DNA of 64,000 bases. It comes from Cheilinus undulatus (taxonomy: Eukaryota > Chordata > Actinopteri > Labriformes > Labridae). The notes below the pieces were generated by a model. It was not told where the DNA came from, searched no databases, and saw nothing but the letters and a program-made list of their open reading frames with translations. The translations under genes were made by a program, and so were the position numbers. Shown piece by piece: positions 45,006 through 64,000 of this stretch (position 1 is its first letter; each line of letters opens with the position of its first letter). The DNA is taken from NCBI RefSeq assembly GCF_018320785.1, contig NC_054875.1:3353001-3417000 (forward strand), written 5' to 3'.

Positions 45006-45594
45006 GCTGTGTGGATGCACTAGTCACAATAATAATGATCATTTTATTATATAGCCACTATACTCTATAGTATAGCTCCAGATAAATGGGCTAATGTTTC
45101 AAGTAAGGGGTGTGCATGTTGCAGCTGACGGTGATGACTCTAATTAGTTAGTGTGCCTGTCTTATTTCTCATTCCCCAGTCCTGACCATGCTGATTCACT
45201 CATATTCTTAAGGCCTTTTTGTTGTTTTTTTTTTTTTGATTCATTTTCATTCATTTCAAGAAAGAAGGTGCACCTCAGCCAGAACCCTGGGATTTAAGCT
45301 TTCACAGCCCTTAAAAGAAAATGTAAAATGAGCTGACTTCCTGGTTTGAGGAATTAGCTCTTTTGTTATGAGGAGGAAGAAAAACTTGATTTATTCGTCA
45401 TGGGAATCCCCCCCGGAAAAAAAAGAAATCAGTCTTACCTGTCAGTCCTCTGCTTCCTCATCAGACGGTTTTAACCTGTTTTCCTTGGCTGGGAAAGGTA
45501 TCTGCATTTCCTCATTTGTCCACTTGAGGCTGGTTCCAAACATGATCCGACCCCCATAAAGGCCGTGTTAAGATATCAACGCTGACAGTGTCTG
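45006..45594. other. No gene recognised
   Basis: A 63-codon frame at 45368-45559 has no recognisable relatives. Nothing else stands out. Confidence 0.35.
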
Positions 45595-45674
45595 GTTAAA
45601 AAGGTGAGCCTGTTAGGCCCTCAGGACCTGAATCCAGAATCTGGCCCCTGCTGTGACTGAGTTTGACACCCCTG
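45595..45674 (+). mobile_element. Right end of a hAT-like element (3310-5152 family)
   Basis: TTAGGCCCTCAGGACCTGAA through GAGTTTGACACCCCTG matches the family's right terminus. The rest of the element is absent. Confidence 0.55.
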
Positions 45675-45689
45675 CAATAGAGGATTTGT

Positions 45690-46015
45690 GTCTGGACTTG
45701 AAAAGGGCTGTTCACTCCTGATCCCCATCAAACCTGACAGAGCTCAAACAGTTTATCACAGAAGAATGGAGGAAAATCTCAGAGTCCAGATGTTAGAGCC
45801 TGACTGAGACCTATCCACACAGACTCAGAGCTGTGACTGCAACCAAAGAAGACTCTAGTAAATACTGACTAGAAGGGGGTGAATATTTATGCACTCATTT
45901 ATTTTACATATAAACACTGTAAGTATATAAAAGCTAAAATGTGTAGAACTAGCGGTGCACCTGGGAACAGCATATTAAAGAGAATTCACCCCAGTTTAAA
46001 ACAACCTGAAGTGTT
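45690..46015 (+). repeat. Probable DNA-transposon-derived repeat
   Basis: TGTCTGGACTTGAAAAGGGC, ATCACAGAAGAATGGAGGAA and GGGGTGAATATTTATGCACT resemble the 3' part of a Tc1-like non-autonomous fish repeat. Recognition is by word order only. Confidence 0.4.
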
Positions 46016-46609
46016 TTATTTTACCTCTCAGAGATCACTAAAGTCAAGTTTGAGCTAAAAGTGAAATCTGTAATTTCCTGATCTTATAAATGGACTTGAG
46101 GAAGCAGAACAACTTGATAAAACTCTCACTGGGAGTTCCCCTGAGAGGAGTCTGTCTACTATGTCGGTCGTCTGTTTCCTTGTTTTTCTTCACCAGGAAG
46201 TCGTCTTAGCTTCGGTTCCTTGAGGCGGTCTCCAAAAGTGACTCTTAAGAGCTGTGAAATGTCAATGTTTTTTAACCCTTGGAGCTCATGTGGCACGGAT
46301 CCATGCCACAGACACACCCCTTTGTAAATTGCTTGGTAACTTTTGGCCTGTAAGTCATAGGCACTAACTTGTTTTTTTCTATAAAAGCTCTCCGTTGTGC
46401 CTTTCTGATCATGTCTTCCATGCATTCATAGCTCTTACAGAACATTTTCTAGTGAGGCTTGACCTTTGCAAACTATCCAGGGTCTCTGAGGACAGCATTG
46501 TCGTATACAACAAGAAGTGACACAATTTAGAAAAATGTTGATAACTTGTGAACTTTGATGACTTTTCACGGTCTTTGGAGATTAAGTCTACAGCATTACA
46601 TCTAATGAC
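46016..46609. other. Unassigned sequence with an 88-codon frame
   Basis: A - strand frame (46159-46425) is open for 88 codons but matches no family I recognise. It abuts the dispersed element at 46610, so it may be part of another repeat. Confidence 0.3.
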
Positions 46610-47292
46610 TAGAAAAGCACTCAGAGAGCGCAGACCTCCGCCTTTAGCCCTATTTTCCAATAGTGAAGAATCTGTTAAATAATTCCTGGATCCGTCCCCA
46701 TGTGCTCCCCATCACAGCATTCGCCGATTACTCCCTCCCCGGTGGGGTGGAAACACGGTGAGGCAAAGAATTAGCTTCGCTACGGGTCCCAACAGATGCA
46801 CTGACAGTCTCACCCATGGTCTCACCGGACGATTGGAAGTCATGTCAGAGGGTGTATATTCCTCTATTCCTCCCAGCATTGTGAGTATACTTGCTACGAT
46901 TCGCTGTCTTTGTCTCTGTTATGCTCCGACTCGTCTCCTCGACTGGTTGTGCGTCTTTCAAACTCTATAAACTCCAAAACTTTGAATGGAAACACAGCCA
47001 AAAATGCTGCTGGGAGTGAAGTTACTCATGTCCGCCATCTCCTGGTGTAAAGTGGTAACAGCGCAGACCTCCGCCATTAGCCCTATCTCCCAATAGTAAA
47101 GAATCCTTAAAAAAATTCCTGGATCCAGACAGTGATCCAGATCACTATCAAAATCTAATCAGTTCTTCCTTATGCCATTTCTGACATTTCCTGAAAATTT
47201 CATTAAAATTCATCTTTGACTTTTTGAGTTATGTTGCTAACAAACTAACAAATGAACAAACCCACCTGATCACATAACCTCCTTGGTAATAA
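46610..47292 (-). mobile_element. Dispersed ~670-bp element, copy 3 (reverse strand)
   Basis: Begins AGAAAAGCACTCAGAGAGCG, contains GAAAATTTCATTAAAATTCA and ends CATAACCTCCTTGGTAAT. It is the reverse complement of the copies at 3391 and 25399. Confidence 0.65.
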
Positions 47293-47999
47293 TTTTATCA
47301 ATTTTTAATCCATTTTCAATCATGTACTTTGGCTTTCTTTGGTGGGCAGCGCCATGTTTGTTAACATGCAATGCATTGTGGGAGTTGAAGCCGACCTCTT
47401 CTGCTTAGAGGAATGGCACAAATGAATCTAACTGCAAATAAGGACATGGACTTTTCTTTGTATGTATGTAGATATTTTGAAAACCACATAATCTTCATTC
47501 TGTCAGAGATAGGAGAAGAAGTCTGTACAAAGAAAAGGCTTAGTTACCATTGTTTACTGTGTGTTATAAATAAGAATCTGTGAGTTTCAAATTCTGATTT
47601 GTTTTTTCTTTTGTCTTTAGAGTATTATAATTTTTCTTTAAAATTCAAACTACATTAATGTGGTAGATATATTATCAAAGCCCTGGCTGTCCTGAAAAAC
47701 AAGGATGTATAGAGCTTGACTGTGCACCACAGGGTTGATGTTTTATTAGCTTTTTAAGACAAAAGTCCAGACGAGACACGATGGTGAAAAAAATAGCTGT
47801 TAGGTCTAAGGGTTAAAAAACTGCACTGGGGTCCATTTTTCAGTAACTAATGAAGTTGGCATTTTCATGAACTCTTCTGTTGCCATGTTTTGTGTTGATG
47901 TGTTAGAAAATCTTACCTTTTGCACCCTTGGAGGCTGACTCCTCGTATTTTTCTGCTTTTAAGAGAACCCTGATAAACGACACCTGCAGGTTTGATCCT
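47293..47999. other. No gene recognised
   Basis: AT-rich sequence between the dispersed element and the end of slc38a5. ATGCAATGCATTGTGGGAGT near 47369 resembles a weak ZNF143-type motif, with no gene start nearby. Confidence 0.35.
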
Positions 48000-48706
48000 T
48001 TGTGAATTTTTATTAAACAATATCCACATATACAGTCCAGAATAAATTCACAGATGAATTAAACCAAATTATCTGGTTCACAGTCGTGTAAACTTCCTGT
48101 AGACTGGCTGATGAAGCCGTCATTTATTCTTTGGCAAACGCTGCTCATCAGATTTACAAAAACCATAAAACAGAAGAATTAAAACCATTTTCTGCTCAGT
48201 TATCTCACACTGCTCAGCTTTACAATCAAATGATTGGATCTGATTTTTACACACCATGATGGAATCCATTTTAAATAAAAACTATTTAAAGCACATCCAT
48301 AAGAACTTTTCTCCATAAACGCTGCTGTTAATTAACCTTTTTCAATCCAACATTTGTCCAATTGGTTTCTATCATTGCTCTTATTAAACACCACATTACG
48401 CCTTTGGAAAGGCTAAAAGCTTGAAGTGATTTTGGGGCGTCAGTGGCCGACGTGTTGGTCGGCTCTTGGAGTAAAACAAAGGAACCCCACCTGTGATATA
48501 TATGCTGATGGATGGTTTCTATCAACCTGGGTGGGCTCCTGTCATCACTTCAGAGGGATGGATTGTCTTCATGATCAATAAAAACAGTCCCACCGAAGCT
48601 GGGAGCCGTCCAGCAGTAGGTTGAGTCTTGGTTCCTGTCCAGAGGACTGGAGGGCGAGGGGTGCAGCGGGGGGCTGCTCGCGCTGTAGAGGTTGGGGTGT
48701 TGGGAT
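48000..48706 (-). other. slc38a5: slc38a5 3' UTR
   Basis: Runs from the stop codon (ending at 48707) to the poly(A) signal at 48009-48014. The extent is inferred. Confidence 0.6.
48009..48014 (-). terminator. Poly(A) signal for slc38a5
   Basis: AATAAA on the - strand (TTTATT on +), about 690 bp after the stop codon. Confidence 0.6.
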
Positions 48707-60728
<12,022 letters not shown>

Positions 60729-60792
60729 GCTAGCACCGGCTCAGATGACGACTTATTTCCTTGGATAGATGTTAAGGTTCAGGACATGAAAT
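60729..60792 (-). other. slc38a5: 5' UTR in the first coding exon of slc38a5
   Basis: On the - strand a TTTCTTTTTCAG acceptor ends at 60793, so the start-codon exon is not the first exon. The upstream non-coding exon and promoter were not located. Confidence 0.6.
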
Positions 60793-61535
60793 CTGAAAAA
60801 GAAAATGCATTAATGATTATTTTGTTCATCCAGGAGTTTGCATGGCTTTCCAGCAAAGTATAGTTATGTTTGGATGTTTTCCTTTCCCTGTGTGCTACTT
60901 TGGATGGCCCTCTTTAACTTAAAGACTTTTTATTACTCTGCATCCTGCTCATCCATGTGTCTGATTCCTAAAGTTTCTGCTTCCTGTCCAGAAGAAAACC
61001 ACCAACATCTTTAAACCACCACCAACATTAGTGAGTCAAACTCCCTCAGCTCGACACATGATTTATATTCCCGGGCAGTTCTGAAGCCTTTACAGTGAAA
61101 GTCTCCAGGATAAATGACTGGTTGGTGACTGCTGGAGTGTATTTTCAGCTGTGGTTCTGCAGCATGACCACAGCGCCTGCAGATAGTTTGCAAAGTTAAA
61201 CTAATGTACAGAAATAAAGATCATATATTTAGCATTGCTTGAAATCGTAGACATCCTCACACCCAGGGAACGTGGTTCATACATTGACTAACAATATATG
61301 TACAGTCAAACAGCTGCTGTGCTTCCGGGAAATTTACAATCTTATTTTACACATGCAGAAAAAACCTGATTCCACACATGGGAGGGTATTTTTGAAAACC
61401 ATATTTTGTCTCTATTTTGGGCTTTTAACGTCCGTATTTGGAGTGGACAGTGGATGGAGTCATAAATAAGGATGAGGGATCAGGGATGAGGCAAAGGAGC
61501 TTAAAACTGCAGCATACACGGGACGCCACCTGCAC
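60793..61535. other. No gene recognised upstream of the slc38a5 start-codon exon
   Basis: Should contain or lead to the slc38a5 5' exon, but I cannot identify a donor or promoter with confidence. Confidence 0.3.
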
Positions 61536-61539
61536 CTAA

Positions 61540-62090
61540 CCTGACACGCCAGATGAATTTGTTTCACACATCCATCTGGGAAAGCTTCAATAGGAAACGT
61601 TTGAGAAAAGGCATGAGGATTTGAAAAAAACTGTCTGATTGGATGAACGTTCTGTCTGTCACATCTCTACGGGCCAATCAGAGCAACAAAACACGTGACG
61701 TAGCAGCTTTCGAGCTGAGCATGCGCAGCTACGGGGAATAACCTGAAACGTGGCGACTATGGACATGCAAGTACTCGACTTTTGTTGTTTTTGAAAAGAA
61801 AACAAATCACTGCTGTTCTTTTTTCTTCTTTTAACTAAGAATTGTTGTCAAGTTCTGATAAAACTTACGCTTTAGCAGCATCCATGCTTAAGTTCTGCTG
61901 CCATAATTGCACTGGCCTCTTGTTGCTGCTTGTTTACGTCACGACTCTGCCACGCCTGAAAGTACTGCCCCTCGTCGCTGATTGGTCCTATCACTTTCTA
62001 ACCGGGCCCAAAAGGTTCAGATGGGAGCTTTGCAAGATGGATTCACCAGTGAAAAACAAGGAAATGGGCGTATCCATCTGCTTTGCAAGG
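61540..62090 (-). mobile_element. TTAA-flanked MITE, copy 3 (reverse strand)
   Basis: The right end CATCTGCTTTGCAAGG is followed by TTAA (62091-62094). The left end CCTGACACGCCAGATG is preceded by CTAA (61536-61539). CACGTGACGTA (61692-61702) and the ATGCGCAG motif are conserved. The coding segment is altered here (an ATGGC start region and disrupted frame), so it is not open as in copies 1 and 2. Confidence 0.8.
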
Positions 62091-62094
62091 TTAA

Positions 62095-62599
62095 TCTGCA
62101 CCCCTATCCTCCTCTATTTTCTAAAATAATCCTGCCCACACAGGATACTTGAAATGTCTCAAAAACCTTTTCACCCCCATGAAAACTCTAAGTTCACTGT
62201 TAGGTGTTGCAGAGAGCAGCTATGTCCTGCAGAGGTAAAATGGGTTTGATATTACACAGAAATTATTATTTTAATTTTCAAAGCTGTCCTACCAACCAGA
62301 GCCAGGTCTTTATCAGGACTGCCAACGTTTGCAGCTGGGTTTTTGTCTTGGGAGTGGTGTTTGAGGCAGCAGTGACCTCTGTGGTCCATTTAGTCTTCTC
62401 TGCTCCTTAACATAGTGGAAAACTAGGAAACAACTGTGAGCAAGACAGTCAGGCTTTAATGAACAAAGTCTAGTGGTTTCATTCATGAAACAACCTCACT
62501 GCAAACACTGCAGACTAAAAAACATTTAAAAAATAAAATCAAGAAAAAGATCTGAGGTCTAATCTGGGATAAGATCGTGTAGTTTCACAAACTGTGGCT
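62095..62599. other. No gene recognised
   Basis: Intergenic sequence between the MITE and the terminal satellite. A 68-codon frame (62204-62410) has no recognisable relatives. Confidence 0.35.
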
Positions 62600-64000
62600 C
62601 ACTTTAGCCTTGTTAGCTTTGTTTGCCTATGTTTGCCCTAGCCAAAGCTAACATAGCTACATAGATAATGTAGATATTGTAGCTCTGAATAAATAAATAA
62701 CATAGCTACATAAGCCACATTTGCTGTATTAGAATGGCAGACGTACCTACAGCTTACATAGCTATGTTACTAATGTAGCTATGTTAGCTCTAGCCAAAGC
62801 TAACATAGCTACATAGATAATGTAGATATTGTAGCTTTGAATACATAAATAACATAGCTACGTAGCTACATAAACCACATGTGCTGTATAAGAATGGCAG
62901 ACGTACCTACAGCTTACTTAGCTGTTACAAATGTAGCTATATTAACTCTAGCTAAAGCTAACATAGCTTTATAATTAATGTAGATATTCTAGCTTTAGCT
63001 ACATAAATAACATGGCTACATAGCTGCTTTGTGAGTTTAGCTTAAGCTATGTCATCAACATAGCTTATGCAGCTAATGAAGCTACATCAGCTACATTTGC
63101 TGTATTAGAATGACAGATGTAGGTAAAGCGAATATAGCTATATAGAGTAGGTAACGTAGCTATGTTTGCCTAAGCAACATGAGCTTCAGTAAATGGCAGA
63201 AGTAGCTACAACTTACAAGGCTATGTAGATAACGTTGCTATGCTTGTTTTAGAAAGTGAGCTTAAGCAAATGGCAGACGTAGCTACAGCTTACATAGCTA
63301 TGTTACCATTGTAGGTATGTTAGTTCTAGCTAAAGCTAACATAGCTATATAGATAATGTAGACATTCTAGCTTTCACTATATAAATAACATGGCTACATG
63401 GCTGCTTTGTGAGTTTAGCTTAAGCTATGTCATCAACATAGCTTATGCAGCTAATGAAGCTACGTAAGTCAAGTTTGCTGTATTAGAATGGCAGATGTAG
63501 CTACAGCTTACATAGCTACGCTATCAATGTAGCTATGTTAGCGTTTGCTATTTGAGTTTTAGCAAACAACAAATGTAGCTAGAACTTACATAGCTATGTA
63601 GATAACGTTGCTATGCTTGCTTTAGAAAGTGAGCTTAAGCAAATGGCAGACGTAGCTACAGCTTACATAGCAAACATAGCTAACGTAGATATGTTGGTTT
63701 TTGTAATGTGAACTTTAGCAAACAGCATATGTAGCTAGAGCTTTCATAGCTATGCAGCTAATGCAGCTATGCTTGTTTTAGCAATGTGAGCTTCAGCAAA
63801 TGGCAGATGTAGCTACAGTTTTTATAGCAAACGTAGCTAACATAGATGTGTTTGATTTTCGCAAAAAGCAGGCATAGCTACAACTGACATAGTTGCATGG
63901 ACAATGTAGCTATGGTAGTTTTAGCAATGTGAGCTTTAGCAAATGGCAGACACAGCCACAGCTGATGTAGCTAAGTAGATTTTCCAGTGAAGTAGCTACT
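62600..64000. repeat. TAGCTA-rich satellite, continues past the window end
   Basis: Built from short words such as ACATAGCTACATAG and TTAGCTCTAGCCAAAGCTAA. A recurring AATGGCAGACGTAGCTACAG marker occurs near 62735, 62893, 63268, 63484, 63646 and 63800. A larger block (ACATGGCTACATAGCTGCTT, GTGAGTTTAGCTTAAGCTAT) recurs at about 63008 and 63387, a spacing near 379 bp. No coding frames of note. Confidence 0.85.

Noticed and set aside
46159..46425. 88-codon - strand frame as a small gene
   Set aside because: No family resemblance, no splice context, and it abuts a dispersed element. Left as unassigned.

Overview
The window is vertebrate nuclear DNA, almost certainly from a teleost fish. It has long introns with GT-AG junctions, fish-type tRNA-derived SINEs, L2/CR1-type LINEs, many short non-autonomous hAT elements and extensive minisatellites. 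There is no sign of operons, prokaryotic genes or CRISPR.

Three protein-coding genes can be supported. ccdc22 (+ strand, 20422-36820) has 16 coding exons that join in frame to a 633-residue protein of the endosomal CCC complex. An actinoporin-like (Anemone_cytotox family) gene lies on the - strand. Its coding exons are at 41899-42659 and its TATA box and non-coding first exon are near 44.5 kb; the coding junction is one base out of frame as sequenced. slc38a5 (- strand, 48707-60728) has 15 coding exons that join in frame to a 472-residue sodium-coupled neutral amino acid transporter. The last two genes point back toward ccdc22, so ccdc22 and the actinoporin-like gene are convergent. CCDC22 and SLC38A5 are both on human Xp11.23, so the pairing looks like retained linkage.

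Layout: 1-20 kb is gene-free and filled with repeats. These are a ~74-bp minisatellite split by a LINE remnant, nested hAT-type elements, SINEs, a 30-bp minisatellite with higher-order structure (8.6-10.35 kb), a fold-back element, and a TTAA-flanked MITE. The stretch 19.65-20.42 kb holds a 171-bp tandem duplication with a ZNF143-type motif and the probable ccdc22 promoter. From 20.4 to 37.4 kb is ccdc22, whose introns hold an antisense LINE and at least four hAT insertions with target-site duplications. From 37.5 to 48 kb are repeats around the actinoporin-like gene. From 48 to 60.8 kb is slc38a5, with a second large minisatellite in intron 8 and a nuclear-receptor half-site repeat in intron 3. 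From 62.6 kb to the end is a TAGCTA-rich satellite that runs off the window.

The genes do not form a pathway: one acts in endosomal recycling, one in plasma-membrane amino acid transport, and one is a pore-former relative. The most interesting non-genic observations are four copies of a TTAA-flanked MITE, two of which carry an open short N-terminal coding segment plus conserved CpG promoter-like motifs; nine hAT insertions whose 8-bp target duplications can be read directly, one nested in another; and one satellite monomer family present at three loci in both orientations.
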